A stretch of DNA of 64,000 nt from Camarhynchus parvulus (GCF_901933205.1 NC_044571.1:14759235-14823234); one strand, 5' to 3'. Shown: positions 26,656-41,091, counted from the stretch's first letter. Notes: generated from the letters alone by a model not told the origin. Numbers and translations are program-made.

Positions 26656-27444
26656 TTCATACATATTAATTTTACTGATTTTTGCATTACCCTTGCAGCT
26701 AGTTTTTTATCAGAAAGTACAGGAAGAACTCTTGGGTCACTCTGCCCTGTCTCCTGCTGTCTCTCTGTCTGTTTTAAGAGTTCAAGGGGCCCCCCTATTA
26801 TCTCCGTGCTTCGGCTGAAGCAGTTTCTTTGAGCATAGGTTTTTTGTTAGAACAGGCAGACCAAATAGCTATGTTTGCAAGCTACAGACTTAATTCAAAG
26901 AGGTACATTTCACCTAAATCTGAAATGAATTTCTACTCTGGAAAATTTCCACTCTGTCTCAGTGGCCAGTGACTGGGCATCCCCCAACACACTCACTGTG
27001 TGGCCTGTGTTAATTTCAAAGTGCTTCTTGTCTTCTCCTATCTATGGTTTTCCCACGATCCTGCTGTTTTTGATTCAGAACTCCCAGACCAGCAGCACTC
27101 GAGGGTTTCAGGGCCAGCCATCAATTTTGTCAGGTCTCTTCTTCTTGTAAAATTGTCCTAAGAAACTAGGTAGCTGAAGGCTTGTAGGATTTTTAATAGC
27201 ATATTTAAAGTTCTTTTGGTTTGCCTTCCAGGTTTTTTGTGTACTTAAGATGTGCTTTCAGATTTTAAAATGGAAGAGCTAGAAATTTCTTTTCAAAGAC
27301 AAAAATGCAATGTCCAGGACATCATTTAGTATCAGAGGAATCTTTGTAATCCTGTTACCTCCTCAAGCAAAAAAAAACCCACCCTAAAACATTATTCATG
27401 TTTTTGTTTCCCAGAATTTCTGTGATTAGAAGAAAAAATTTAGT

Positions 27445-28030
27445 TGTCATGGTTTAACCCCAGCCAGCCACCAGGTACCACACAGGAACTCACTCACCCC
27501 TCCACCAGTTTTGGGGGGAAGAGAATTGGAAGGGTAAAAGTGAGAAAACTTGTGGGTTGAGATAACAACAGATTAACAGGTAAAACAAGAGTCATGCAAG
27601 CAAGCAAAGCAAAAAAACAAAGAATTAATTCACAGCTTCCCAAGGGCAGGCAGGAACTCGGCCTTCTCCTGGAGAGCAGAGCCCCAATGCACATATCAGT
27701 GACTTGGAAAGATAAACACCAGCACTCCAAACATGTCCTCTTCCTCCTTTTTTCCCCCACTATATACTGATCATGGTGCTATATGATCTGGAATATCCCT
27801 TTGGACAACTGGGGTTACCTGTCCCAGCTGTGTCTCTTCCCACACACTCCCAGCCCCTCACCAGCGTGGCTGTAGCAAAAGCAGAAAAGGCCCTGGCTCT
27901 GTGTAAGCCCTGCTCAGCAATAACAAAAACATCTCCATATTATCAGCCCTGTGTTCAGCATAAAATCAAGATTTAGCCCCATAGCAGCCACTGTGAAGGG
28001 AATTACCTCCACCCCGGCCAAACCAGCCCA
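27445..28030 (-). mobile_element. Solo LTR of an avian ERV
   Basis: 586 bp from TGTCATGGTTTAACCCCAGC on the plus strand to AAACCAGCCCA; the minus strand starts TGGGCTGGTTTGG, a common bird LTR type. On the minus strand are a TATATA box (about 27761-27768) and GGGATATTCC upstream of it. No internal viral sequence adjoins. Clear target duplications were not found (ATTTCC after, TTTAGT before), so the exact ends may be off by a few bases. Confidence 0.85.
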
Positions 28031-30878
28031 ATTTCCTCCAATGTGGTTTGCAGCTGTCTGTCCTGGATTGAGTCTCTAGCCCAGCACACATCAGTCCTTT
28101 GCAAGTGAAGGAGAGATTTCCTTCTCATTCACTAGCTGAATTGTGGAAGAGGAGGGGGAGAACAGGCTGGAGAGAGTCTGCTTTCTAGAGGCCTAAGAAA
28201 GCTTGGAGGTATGTGTTAGGAGGTTAATTTTGCCAAGTAAAGAACAGGGCATATTCTTATAAGCTACAAATGCTTCTACATAAACTAGTTAGGAAAAGAT
28301 TCTGCTTTGTGGTTTTGGAAGCTGACTAATAACTTCAAAACAAACACTGAGGAATCAGAAAACATTTTGCTTCAAAGTAAACTACAAGAATAGATGCTTG
28401 TATTTTTTCAAAACAAAAAATATGAAAAAAATAAAGTCTTTTATTTTTAAACTATATTCAAGCAGAGTTTTTTAATCATTATTACTGGAAGAGACAAGCA
28501 CAAAGTAAGAACTTGGAGAAGTCTGTCTTAAGTTTTAGAAGATGAGCATGTTATTTACTGCTCTATCCACACCATACACAGGAGAGTTTGCAGACATGTG
28601 GAGATGAACAGGCTTCTACACAGGGACAGGAGAAATGTCTTCATTGAGCCTCTCCTTTGAAACATTAATGCAGTTAAAGTAACAAAATACTTCCAATGCT
28701 AGCAATGTGGACCCACAAATCCCTGCTCTGTTCTCAAGTGAGAACCATTTCTGGAAGAATGGCCCAAGAATTTTGTTTGAAAGCTGAAAATTTTCATAGG
28801 TCACTGCTATTTAATAACTGCTTCCCTGTAGTCATTCTGTTGATTACTTAGTCCTGAACTCTTTTATAAAATAACCCCTCTCTTTCCATTGGTGCTGTTC
28901 ATGACAGATTTTAATAAAAATAAACTTTACACTCAGTTCCCTGAGTGAGATGCAATTTCTGGGTTGACATCCCTCAAAAGAAGCTCAGAAAGGCAGGAGG
29001 TCTCATGAGTTATTAGATGTTAAGGGATCAGTGAAATGTGAAGAAGGAATACAGTCAATAGTCTTTTTTTTTGCTTATCTCTGCTAGATGTTTTAAGATT
29101 TAGCCCAGGAACTACAGCATCTAACAACAGGTACTACTGGAATGTGCTCCTCTTGGAAATCTCAGAACAGGATATCAGGGATCCCTAAAACTTCAGTTAT
29201 TTGCTGTGTGAACCCATCCAAGTATTTAGATGAAGGTCCTGTGAGTTGAAAGGCACCTATCCCAAGTCATATTCATATAAATCCATGCAGAACTAGTTGT
29301 GACCAGGGAACTGTGGACATTAGAAACTGGAGAGCAGGAAAAAGATCATACTGATCACTGCTAGAGAGGTATCTGTGAGATGAGAGCAATGCTGTTTATC
29401 TCTTCCTGGGAACTGTCCTGCCAGTGTTAGGTATGCCTGGAGCAATCAGACACTGTAATGACAGAAATCATCTGAAACACAAAATAATAAGCAATTCCAG
29501 TCATTCCCACCTTATACAGTTCAAAATGTGTTCAACACAAGGTTTTCAAGTGCTACATTAGAGTGAAAAGGCTAACTGCTTTGGAATACATGAAGTGTGA
29601 CTTCCCACATTAGTAACAGCTCAGATAGTTTTATCAAATCTACATAAATTGTAGCCAATTAAGTTGACAGTATGATCTGAAATATCTCAGCTCTGATGTG
29701 ATAATCAAACGAATTTTCTTCTAAATTTAGTGCCTCATCATTTTGTTTTATAGATTTTATTCATTTCATTTGATAGAAGACTACCTAATTATGTTCTCAC
29801 AGCCTTGTGCTTAAAAACCACATAAATTACTGCATTACTGTACTTTGTCATCTCTTGCAGAACTGGCTCCATGTGGCATGAGCCTTGTCACCCCTGTCCA
29901 GGAGCAGGCCATCTACAAGTGTCCCAAGCCCTGATTTGTACTCAGGACTACGCCTGCTTCAGCCACCATATTGTTCCTGGTGTGCCTTCTTTTAAAAAAT
30001 GTAGCTCTTTTAGTGCCAAGGCTACCTCTGTTTCACACTTGTTTGCAAATTTATTCAGAGAATAATATTTTGTAGTTTGAGCTCACTGTGCAGGTAGAAC
30101 ATTCTATGTAGGTAGAGCTCACCATGACACTGATCCCAAGATCCATTGCCCCACTGTCAACAGGACTGAGGAAATGCTAAGCTTCCAATGTAGTTTAGTT
30201 TTGCTGACCCTATCTGCTTCTGGTTTAATCTCCTAATTTCCCTTTGATTTGCCAGAGGAGTCTCAAATACGCTGTATTTCCATGTGAACAAATGACACAG
30301 CATAAATGAGCATTTCCCTGCAGAAATATGTATTAGTTTTACTCTCACTGTTGGTCATAACTTATTTTTCAAATTTGATTTGCTATGGGCTGTAGCTAGC
30401 TGAAGGGAGACTCAGCTGAACTAACCTTTACTTCACCTTGGGAACAAGTATAATGCCTGGTTTTCTGTCTTGCCGTTTACTGGTCATAAGAGTAGGGCTG
30501 CATTTGCTTCTGACTGCAATTGACTGGGGTTCATGTACAGATATGGGTTCCATCAAAGCAGAATAAAGCCCTCAGTCCTGCTCTTCAGAACGCACTCCCC
30601 CACCTTGGTAAAGTTGATGTAGCATTGCTTTTAATTTAATAACTCAGCTATTCAATGGATAAAAGAAATAAATCAAGTCCTTCAGCTTTTAGCTCTCCTG
30701 GGTCTTTGTTCTCATTTATTGCCTTGGAGCACACCTTGCCTTAAAATTGCTGTTCCTCCTACGAGAATTTGCAGAGCTTTTCAGGGCACAGCAGAGCAAT
30801 CTCGGAGCAGTGGTGGCAGTGGCCAGGGATGCACTCGGGAGGGAGGCGCTGGCCGGGATTGCCCCGCTGCCATCGATG

Positions 30879-30932
30879 CAGGAACGGGGCTGGGACAAAG
30901 GGACAGAACGGGGATGGGACAAAGGGACAGCA
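30879..30932. repeat. Two tandem 23-24-bp units in a GC-rich patch
   Basis: GGGACAAAGGGACAG occurs twice in adjacent units (starting near 30890 and 30915). It sits inside a locally GC-rich segment (about 30770-30930) that yields chance frames on both strands. Nothing else recognised there. Confidence 0.7.
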
Positions 30933-33900
30933 ATGGCTTTTACTGAGGAAACAGCAAAGAACAAAAGGCTTCCCCCAGAGCCAAACTGCTCCTGTTCTGA
31001 GGGGAGGATGATGACAATAACTGGATATTGCTGTTTCAAAGCTTTGAAATGTGCTGCCTTTGTACAGAAGATGAAACCAACATGAAGTATGTACTGAAAT
31101 GGAAGAAAATGCATATGCAAAGACTTGAAACCAAATATTTGAGCTAAAATAGGGAAAAGAACACCTTCAGTTTTTCTATGTTTGCAAATCACACTGCTCT
31201 TGAGTGCAGTATCCTTCCCAAAGATTGTTAAAGATGGGATACAGTATGTCCTCTGCTAAAATTAATGATCTCAGACCTCCATTAAATACTTAATGAAGGA
31301 TCTCAAACCTTTTAATTTTGAATTTCTCAATTTCCTTGGTTTTGTGGTTTTGTCTGAAAACATTTGAATTGATCTGTCTCTTCAGGCTTTGAATAGAAGC
31401 ATTTATTTTTGAAAAATATGTAATATTTCTCTCTTTTAGCTCTCAAGAAAAAAAGAGCTCTCTCTGTGAAGACGAGGCATACTTTCAGTTTTTCAGTCCA
31501 TTTTGCTGAAAGTAAAGTGAGTGCAGATGGGTATATCACACATGTACCCTTTTTTTAGTTTAAGCCCTTCATTAAAACAGCAACGAAGAGTGTAGTAGTG
31601 CATCTCTTTGTGCTTTTAATATGCTTCTAAATTTTTTATTCTGGAACAGAATCTATGTGCTATCATATATGTGAATAATTACTCTAGGGCAAATTAATTC
31701 TGCAGCTAAGTGTTGCCTGTCTCCAGTTACTACAGTTTAACACATTGGCAGACAACACCTGAGCCACTGCTGAGCTCGTGAATGCTTCAAAGTCTGTCAC
31801 AAACCATGTTTGTGTTCTGCCTTACATGTGTAGAGAACAAGAACCTGGCCAAACCTGTGTTAATCCTGGCCACAGAACACCACAACTCACTTGACAAGCA
31901 GTCATGGGCCATGTCCAGGTGTGAAGTTATCTAAAGTTGGGTTGAAATTAAGAACACCTAAGGCAGGATGACAAATAGGGTGATCAGCTTCAATGCCTTG
32001 CTTTAATAGACACCATAGAGGTGAGTGGAGGCTGGCTCTCAGAGAACCTTGTGCTGACCTGCAGCTAAAAGCCTCATTTTGAGCTAAAGATTGACCATCC
32101 TTCAGCAAAGTCATGTCCTTGAGGCTCCATCTCCAGTGAGATTTTTGGCATCTTAAGCATTTTCATCAAGACAAGCCCATGGTATGAAAATCATGTGCAA
32201 TGGGAGAAGAATTCCTTCAGCAAATGGAGCATTTGTTCATATCCCTCAGCAGTGTCTGGAATTTTATAAGCAGCACAGGGACCAGATCCATGTTGGACAG
32301 AATGATGCAGGCAGCTCCAGATGGCCACCCAGGATGGCAGAGAGCACCTTGCACTGCTGTGTTCTGACCTGCCTCAGGGAGACCCTTCATCTCCGTGTCC
32401 CCCAGTGCTCTCTTTGCCAGGGAGGTGATCCTCTGCAGGATCTACCAGGGGAGCAGCTGCCTGAGCTCCAGCTTCTGTAAACACCCACTGGCTCACTGGA
32501 TCCATCACTAAAGAGAGGAGCTGAGTGCCTCAGACCCTGAAAGCCGGCGGGCAGGAGTGGAGAGCAGCTGGCCCACATTGTGGCTCTGCCTTCTGCCTCA
32601 GCTGCTGTATCCCAAGGGATGGATGAAGACAGAATTGTCTTCCCCTGGCAGGGTGCTCTAGCATTGCTCAGGGATAAGTCCCAGCTCCTCCCAACAGGAA
32701 ACTGGCTGTAAAGAGATGTGCAAGTTCACAGAGAGAGGAAAATGGAGGCAGAGAGTCCTGTCTCACCCACAGTCCTCAGTGCCTCTGATCACACAGGTCC
32801 CTTCCGAAACGTTCTGCCCTGCAGAAACTCACACTTCTGCCATCTTGAGAAGATGGTTTTGCATGTGCTGTCATGAGCCCTTGAGACACTTCTGCAAGCA
32901 GCATGGTGAAGCTTGTGTGGAAAGCTGTTTAGACATAGCTAACAGAAAAAAATGGAAAACAATCAGATTTTTTCCCCTGGAGCTTCAGCAATGTTCTCAG
33001 TAAAGCCAGGAGACATTTCCCGTCACCCTGAATAAAGTGTGAACTGTCTCCTCCAGATATGCTCCAAATTTTTAAAAAAGCAAGTAGAAAAATTTTCAAA
33101 CATGCAAGAGAAGGGATGTGCTGATGGCCCCTCCCTTCTGCCTTGGCTCAGTGGTTATCACACATACACAGCCAGGAAGCATGAATAAACCAGGTCAGGT
33201 CTTTCTTTGCCTCAAAAGGATTAAAACCCACAGTTCTTCCTTCCCTGGAGACTGCAGGGTAGCTTGGCAGGGGGGCCCCTTCTAGACTTCAAGCTAAAGC
33301 TCGCCTTCTGTGCAGAAATGAATTAATCTGTAGATAAGTCAGCCTGATGGCAGCTGAGCAATGTGGAGCTCAACTGGCACTGAGGAAACTTGCCTCCATG
33401 TGCCTTAGCCTGTGGATTGCTGTGTACCATGTCTAAAGGGTAATTTGTGTAGCAACAGTCTCCTCAAGCTATGATTTGAAAGAAACCAGGGTGGCTGCTG
33501 CTGTGTTTTTGTGCAGTCTGATGCAATCATGCAGGTGCTGAGGAGGACAGTCTCTCTGGAAAGCCACCAAGCTTCTGGGTGCTGCTCAGGTTTACATGTC
33601 TCCCTGGCACTCAGATGAGCAGGGTTATTTAAACTCAGGTCATTTTAGATGGGCATGAGCACAGTTTGAGGTTATGGTGTAGCTGGTTCATGGTTTTGAG
33701 GACCACAATTTTGGATTTAAGTACCTGCATCCCATTTGCACCCGAGGCCTCCAGATTGCTGGGACTGTCCTCCAGCGGTAAGGAGCTCAACCCCAAGGTC
33801 ATTCAGTGTGAACTGTGCTCATAAATCACTTAAGTGCATGTCAAAATCACACTCCAAATCTGAATCTTCAAACTGCATATTGCTCACTGCTGAGAGTGAA

Positions 33901-34429
33901 TGGGGCTCTGTGTCTCTGCAGTCAGACCCAGCAGCTGTGCTGGTACAGCTGTGTGAGTGCTCCAGCAGGAGCTGCTGCTCACCTTCTGAGGAGCCTTTCT
34001 GCCAAGCTGAGCAAAAGAAATATTTTAGACAGAAACTGTAGATCATGGCCATGCAAATTCAAAACCAAAATATAACGGGTCTCTGGTGCCTGTGTTTTAA
34101 CAGCAGGTGATTCCTCTCAGCTTTTCCTTCTATTTCTCTGTGGAAACATATTCTTTTCCTTTTCAATTTGTTTAGTCAAAAAACAATTTTCTATTTTGAA
34201 ACACAGTGCCATGAGAAAGGTTAGTTCTCCCATATGTCTTCCAGTCAATCCTAATAACTCATTTCTAAATGCTCACTTGTCACAGATTGCAAATCAAGTA
34301 TTAACACGACAGGCAACATGTTGTAACATTTTCATTTATGTTTTGAAGAAACCTGTCTATTCCTTGGAAAAAGATGGGCTTACCTTTGAAACCCTAAAAA
34401 ATTACAAAATTCTATAAACACAACATACA

Positions 34430-34451
34430 TACATATATACACACACACACA
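34430..34451. repeat. Short ACATA/CA repeat
   Basis: Imperfect AC-AT repeat ending in about seven CA units. Ordinary microsatellite. Confidence 0.8.
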
Positions 34452-37400
34452 CTCCTTACTGATGTGAAAACACACCACATGTACTGTGGATTTAATATCA
34501 AATATTAAGCTACTTGTCCATAGACAAACTGCCCCAATACGTGCAGCAGCTTTGAAGAAGCGAGATAATGTGAAGAATTGAGCATAGCCTGTACAGACCA
34601 GATGTCAGAATGCACAGTTTTCTGATGCAGTCAGTAAGATGTCAAGTTAAATTAACAGCCTGTATGTGATGTCTTGGCTTCATGCTTTTCCATCTCTGAG
34701 GTGATCCTCCAGGTTAGGTGCAAGACGGCTGTCAAATCTCCCAAGCTGATTAAGAACTCTCACTTTTCCATGGCAAAGGAGCCATAAAACCTAGAATGAG
34801 ACTTAGATATGCAGAAGAGGCTGCAGAGAATGTGGGTTATGTAAAAACTATGTTGGGTTTTGAGTTGGCAATCATTTTCTTATCACCCTTTCCTTTTCCT
34901 CTCATTTGCTGTGTTTTTCAATATATTTTGCTTCATACAAAGTGCTAAGAATTTCAGGAAAAGTGCAAAGTGCACTTCTCTCGCAAAGTGCCCAGAGACC
35001 ATAAGTCTTGATTTAAATGTATTGAAAATAAAACCAGAGCCAGCTTCTATCTCATCTGTGAGTGTATTTGCAGGGATGTGACCATTGCCTCAGGCCCACT
35101 CTTTTTATTGCACGTGCCAAAGTTATGTTGAAAGAAAACAGGTGGGTGATTAGTACCACAATTAATCATAGCTCAGTCGTGCTGTGATATTATCTGTGGG
35201 CATATCAGACACACACTATATTTATTGGGAACAACACTCACTCACACATTATGAATTCTGTGAGAAGAAGCCATATGACCAGGAGAAAGCAGCATTTTTA
35301 GAAACTGTAACTAGCACAGAGAGCCAAATGTGTGTTATTTGCAGTACAGACTGGGTAAGGTGGCAGAAGAGGCAGAATTCATGATGAATAAATTGGGTAT
35401 TGCTACTCAAATAGAGGTACCTGAGATTTCTTTTGTCTTTCTTGGAGAGGAGCCTCTTCTCAGCATCTTCAAGATTACAGAGCTTGCTGCTAATGCACTG
35501 AGAGCAAAGAAATCAGACTGAGAGAGCTTAGGGATAGGGATTGCTTCAGGTTTGGCAGCTCTTGGCTGGTCCCAGCCCCACACTGCCCATCCCTGTTCCT
35601 GCAGTGCAGCTGTACTGAGGAGGCACCTGGCTCCACACCAGCCTCACAGTCAAGAAGAAGTAAATTCCCCTGCCTTCAGAGCCCAGCAAGGACCACTAAA
35701 CGTCACTTCAGCTGGCTGGGATCTCTGGGCACATCTTCTCTTTCAGTAGCAGAGCAGCACACAACACTGGGTGTTACTCTCACAGAGCTGCAGCCTGTCC
35801 AAGTGCCCACGAGACCCCTGCAAAGTCCTGAAAGAGCCAAAATTACAGCACAGCTGTGTTCCTTTCCTGAGGCTTCCAAACAAACAGATCCTGGCAAAGC
35901 CCTCACTAGTGTTCACCTCTAGGAAGCTTCTGAAGTGGATTCTCTTTGTAACTTTAATTGCAGTTTAGTTTTAAGGTGGGGAGCACATCAGGCAGCAGCA
36001 GGGGAGCATCTGCAGGATGATCCCTCCTCCCCAGGGTGGCGGGTCAAGGGCCAGCAGCCCTCTGTTCAAAAAGGGTCTGTAGAGGTTACACTGCTGCATT
36101 TTTTCCCTTTAAATGCAATAGCAGAAGCAGATAGGCTGTGCTGCTGCTCTTCTGTGTTTCCCTGGCTACCACAGAAATGTAGTTGTTTTACTTTCCCCAG
36201 CCTCTTCTCAGTAGTAATGTGAAAGAACAGTGTGTCCTTCAGCTGCTTCAGCAATCTGAAGTGCTAAGAATGCAAAAGACTCTTTTCTGACAGTCTTTTT
36301 TCTTCTTATGCTTCTGGGTTTGCCATTAATAAAGACTACTTTTTTCCCAAGCACTAATTTTCAAATAAACTGTGGTTTTGTCAGCTCTACTGATATAATG
36401 ATTTAGTACAGAACATTGCCCAAAGGGTTAATGGTGAATCTAGTTTATTTACACCGTTGATTGTTGGTAGGATGTGGTTTGGGATTTATTTTTCTTTTTT
36501 GGTGGGGAAAAAAAAAGGGAAATAACTGTTACAGTGAGATAAATCCCAGTCAAAACATATCGGTAAATACTGCATTGTGGCAGTAACTCTTCAGGGAAAC
36601 TAGAGGGCAAACTTCTAAAGTACTTAGAGCTCTGTAAACCTGCAATTAGGTATCTCCTCAGCTTCCCAAAGAAACGCTAAGTGCCTCACTCCTAAGGGCT
36701 GGCATGGTTAATCAGCTAAATGCTTTCAAAATACTGTCCTGGGAGGGCTCAGGAAGCCTGCTGCATAAAAATAATAGTCATTGCTGTGTGTCAGCAGTCA
36801 AGCAGCTCCTATTGTAAGTCTGCTGATGATTATACCAAATATAACTGAGCTGTCTTTTGCCTATCCCTCCATTTGTCTCAAATTTTTGTGCCATGAATTG
36901 TGTCTTATTGTGTACTAGAAATCACTGTGGGCCAAATAGGGGTTTATTATTATTGCTGTTATCATTATTGTTGTACGTGTGAGCACTGCTTAGCATCCAC
37001 ATGGGGCTTGGCTTCTGACCCATTCATAAAAATAATTTTTCACTTCCTATGGGTCAGTCTGAGTCTGGGGGAAACTGGGTATACAGCTTATTTTTAGAGC
37101 TTGTAGCTGTCAAAATTAATCTTGAAGGGCAGCATTAAAGTGTTTGGCATCACACACCTGAATGAAGGTGCAGCTCAATGCAGCAGGAGGCTGAGATGAG
37201 GCAGAGGCTGTGGAACCAGTTTGGGAATGCCAAGTTTATGTTATACTGCAGATTTAGCCCCTGCCCTCAGCTGAACCACAAGGGAGTAGGAATAGCTGGG
37301 GTTAAATTATACTATTTACAGTTTAAAAAAATTAGGATATTTCTCCTCTGATTTGGGAAGCTATGTCCAGCAGCTTCTGAATGTTGAGCAGGGATTGAGG

Positions 37401-39550
37401 TTTTTGAGTCTGTCAGACCTGAAACTGCTGACCCTTGGAAGCCTCCAAAGTCAAAGAGCAGCACCAGCCTCCTGGGCAGCTGCTGGGATAAAAACCTGGC
37501 CAGAGCAGTCATGCTCAGTGTTCCACGTTGCATCAGGAGAATTGCTGAATGCAAAATCTTTCCATAAAAAGTTGTATTTTCAAATCACAAAACTTTCCCA
37601 GTGGAGAAATGTTCCATCAGAAAAATGTTGGACCATTTTGGCTCTTGGCATACTCTAAGGTACAAAAACTCATTGCATTTTAAATAAATTTCAGCAGCCT
37701 CAGCCCATGCCAACTCTCAAGCAACAAATCAAGCAAACTAGGCTTTTTCTCCAGTAATTATCTAACCTGATAATTCTCTTGTCATTTCACCCTTTTGCTT
37801 CACTGAAGGAAGAAAGGGCATGTTTGCAGCACACCAAGATGCTGTTTGCTTCTATTTCCATTTCCCTGGAACTTGAAATTCATAAAAAGTCATGATCTAA
37901 ATATGTATATATAATTTTAATCCCAAAGTAAGCATACACTAACAACCCCAAAAATCAATTACCTTCAGGATACACATGATTAGACTTTGTTTTATAAAAC
38001 CTTTTTTAAAATATAGTTATTTCTAAAATCAACATAAAATGTGCTTATTTTTTAGTCACACACATAAGTAAACAGTCTGCCTTGCCAAAGTTTGAACACA
38101 TGGCTTTTGAAAATCCAACCAGTCAACACCCAGTGCTTAGACCTTTCTTCTCAACCATTAAAGTTGTATGAAAATGGAAAGCATTTGCAATAAAAAAGGA
38201 GTGGCAGAGCTAGGATCCTGGACAATGTGTGAATTCCTATGGATAATGAAATAAAAATCTTTGGACAATATTAAAGAGTCTGATAGGAAGAGAAAAATCA
38301 GGCAGTATGGAAGCTAAGGGTGGGTGTTTATGTGTTTGCCATTGCATGTGAATTAACATATTGTACAGTCTGCCTTATATTGTGTTGCCTGAGTTTAATG
38401 ATTCATAACAATTTTCTTCTTACCGTCTCATAGCTACAAAATTATGTGTGGTTGCAAAACAAGCACAGCAATGCTGAATCATCCTCTCTACATACCAGTA
38501 AGCCTCTGAAGTAGCCTACCTCACTTTAAGTATAGGGGAAAAAAACTTTGAAGTGATCTCTTAATATTTGTATATTAAGAATCACTATTAGGCCTCATGT
38601 TCAATCTTGACTGATTAACTGATGCTTACCTGAATCACTTATCAACTCAATATTATTTTAATATGTGCATTTTATCATTAAGTTCCTCAATTTCTTGTGA
38701 AAAAGAAAAAGCCACAAAAGTCAGCTGTCAACAAAGACCAATGGCACCTTAGAAATGCCATTAGTGAGGGACTCCACAGGAATCAGCAGCATGCCAAATA
38801 TTTCACTTTCCACAGTCTTTGTCCCTGCAGCTCTAATATCTCCAGAAAAAAAAATTCTTAACCTCTTGCTTACTATTTTTTAATTAAAAAAATACAGACA
38901 ATATTTAAAGCCTTCTCTGTATGTGAAAACCATGCAGACACAAAGCAGTGCTGCTCAGCACAGGGCGTGTGTCTCTGGAGAAAATGCCAGCTTATCACGA
39001 GTTTGAAGTGGCAGCCAGCATGACAATAGCAAAAGCCATGAGCATTCAGGTGTGAAATCATACAACCTTTCCAGCAGCTGCATTTTGCTGTGTGATAGGT
39101 TGCATTTGGATTTGTGAGAATGCTTCATACATAATTTCGGGTAAAGCTTTAATATTTGATTGGAGAGCCAGCACAAATGAAGTGCCAGTGTAAAAGAAGT
39201 CCAAGGCCAGTGCCTTCCTCCAGAATCTCTTTTGTGCAAAACAACTTGAAAATCATTGTTCATAATTTAATTATGTAACAGAGTTGTGTCTTTTAGAGTT
39301 CATATGGCATAAGGCAGAACAATCTTGAGGGTGATAGCCCACCCCTAGAATGGCTTTTATTGCACTTTTTGAGGGACTACAACAAGAGTGCCAAAAGGAT
39401 TCACGTGGAAGAGTCTTTACCCTACCATAAAAATGTCAGTAAAAATAACATTATCTTTCTCCAAATTTCAGCCTCCCCAGATTAAATATTTTTCTAGCAA
39501 AACAAAACCAGGTGGCCTGAATTTTCCCACAAAAGCACAGAATATCTGTG

Positions 39551-39868
39551 TGTTGCCACCTTATTGCAAAAGTCTCCCATACCCTCTCACTGATTTCTCA
39601 TGGGCATCTCCTCACAGGACTGACTCCTCCTTCTTCTCCATATAGACAACAAACTTCAGTCCTCTTCACAGCACAGACAACAAACTCCAACTCCCTCCTC
39701 AGTCAGCTAACCCATTCTTTTATAGCACTTGTCTTCTTATTGGACACAGCTGTGGCCTGTTAAGGGCAGGCCTGTTCCTGATCTTTGGTGATTAGTACAG
39801 CTGCAACTCCTCAGGTGTGAGACTACCTTCTGCACTATCTTTATTTTCTTACATTCTATCTCTCCACA
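39551..39868 (-). mobile_element. Solo LTR related to the miniature ERV LTRs
   Basis: About 318 bp. The plus strand begins TGTTGCCACCTTATTGCAAA and ends TCTATCTCTCCACA, with a CTTTTATAGCAC TATA-like segment (read on the minus strand) and TTCTTATTGG in the same order as in the LTRs at 25.6-26.7 kb, but clearly more diverged. Flanks TCTGTG (39545-39550) and TCTGGG (39869-39874) look like a 6-bp target duplication with one mismatch. Confidence 0.78.
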
Positions 39869-40249
39869 TCTGGGGATTTTCTATTTCCTGAAAATGAATC
39901 CAAATATTTAACCTAAATCAGGCCCTTTTGTCAAGAAGCTTTGATTTGTTCTATTTCCAGTTCTCTGTCCACCCCAAACAACATTTCTAAGTTCTTGCAA
40001 CAACTGTTGAGCAGCTCCAGCGCTGGGTGCTGTGGGTCTGGTGCACACACAGGCATTAACATCATGATGAAGTTTTCCACTCCAGGCTGCTGGAGGGTTT
40101 ATCAGGCTGGGAGGTTCCTGACCAAGGGTGCCCATGTGTGCCAGGCACGGCTGGGGCTGCTGGGTCTGAGCTGAGCCTGGCCTGGGCTCTGCTGGGCCAG
40201 GATCCCACAGCACTGAGCGAGTGGGGCTGCCATGAGAGGGGCAGCCAGG

Positions 40250-40345
40250 GCTTGAGAGCTGCAAAATTGCTTTGGGCCAGGCCTTGGGAGCTGCAAAATG
40301 GTTTTGGGCAGGGCTGGGAAGCTGCAAAATGGCTTTGGTGCCCTG
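40250..40345. repeat. Three tandem copies of a 31-32-bp unit (ERV leader-like)
   Basis: The motif AGCTGCAAAATGGCTTTGG and close variants repeat three times at 31-32-bp spacing. A further 1.3 copies lie at 40920-40965, on the other side of the adjacent LTR. The tract is inside a GC-rich segment, 40000-40379, in which minus-strand frames of 109 and 139 codons occur but resemble no known protein. Confidence 0.75.
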
Positions 40346-40379
40346 ATTGTGCTGTCCTTCCTACGTGGGATGTGAGAGG

Positions 40380-40919
40380 TGTGAGAAACAACTGCTCACT
40401 TTGAAAATTTAAAAAGGTTTATTAAACCTTGACAAAAATACAACAAAATGACTAGATAAGGAAAAATTTGCATTGCTGGGAACTGCCCTCATAGATGCCA
40501 CATGGCTGGTTCATCTTCAAGATGGATGCTCAGTCTTTTATAGCCCTGGGGGTTGCATCAGCCAGCACTGGCCCCTCTCAAAGTCTGTCAGTCAGCTCTT
40601 CTTTGCCATTTATTTGTGGAAACTGCTTTCTTGTCACTTGATTGGAGATCAGGTGTTGCCATGCCTCACCCCCTAAGCGCCAAGATTTTCCATTCCCAAC
40701 TGCCCCATGCAAAGGACACATGCAGGCCTTATTTTACCTGTTCTAGACAAACCAGGCCGTCTGATGGCAGCAATACAGGGGGGAAGGGGACTATGGGGAG
40801 AACAGAGGACATCTAAACTACAACAACATAACTATACATCACTAAAGCTTTTCTTAATATTCACACAATAGTTATCTTTTAATTGTGAGAGCCAATCATC
40901 TCATTATCCATCTATAACA
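40380..40919 (-). mobile_element. ERV LTR (copy A)
   Basis: 540 bp. Minus strand starts TGTTATAGATGG, has a CTATAAAAGACTG TATA box (about 40531-40543), an AATAAA within the palindromic GGTTTAATAAACC near 40420, and ends TTTCTCACA. The same order occurs in copy B. No target duplication is evident, suggesting that its flanks were altered or that it belongs to a larger rearranged element. Confidence 0.75.
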
Positions 40920-41091
40920 ATGGCTTTGGCCAGGGCTTGGGAGCAGCAAAATGGCTTTGGTCCCCTGATTGTGCTGTTCTAGGTGGGACGTGAGAGGGTT
41001 TGAATTTTTGGAGCTGTAGTACTTCCGGTGGGTTCCCTCACCATGCAGCCCGAAGGCCCCACACTCACAAGGCACTTCTGAAGTCATGCAG

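Noticed and set aside
30716..31192. Overlapping 158- and 112-codon frames on opposite strands
   Set aside because: Caused by a stop-poor GC-rich patch with short tandem repeats; no recognisable protein.
39908..40391. 139- and 109-codon minus-strand frames next to an LTR, considered as gag or env remnants
   Set aside because: Proline/serine-rich text translated partly from a 31-32-bp tandem repeat; no retroviral motif visible.
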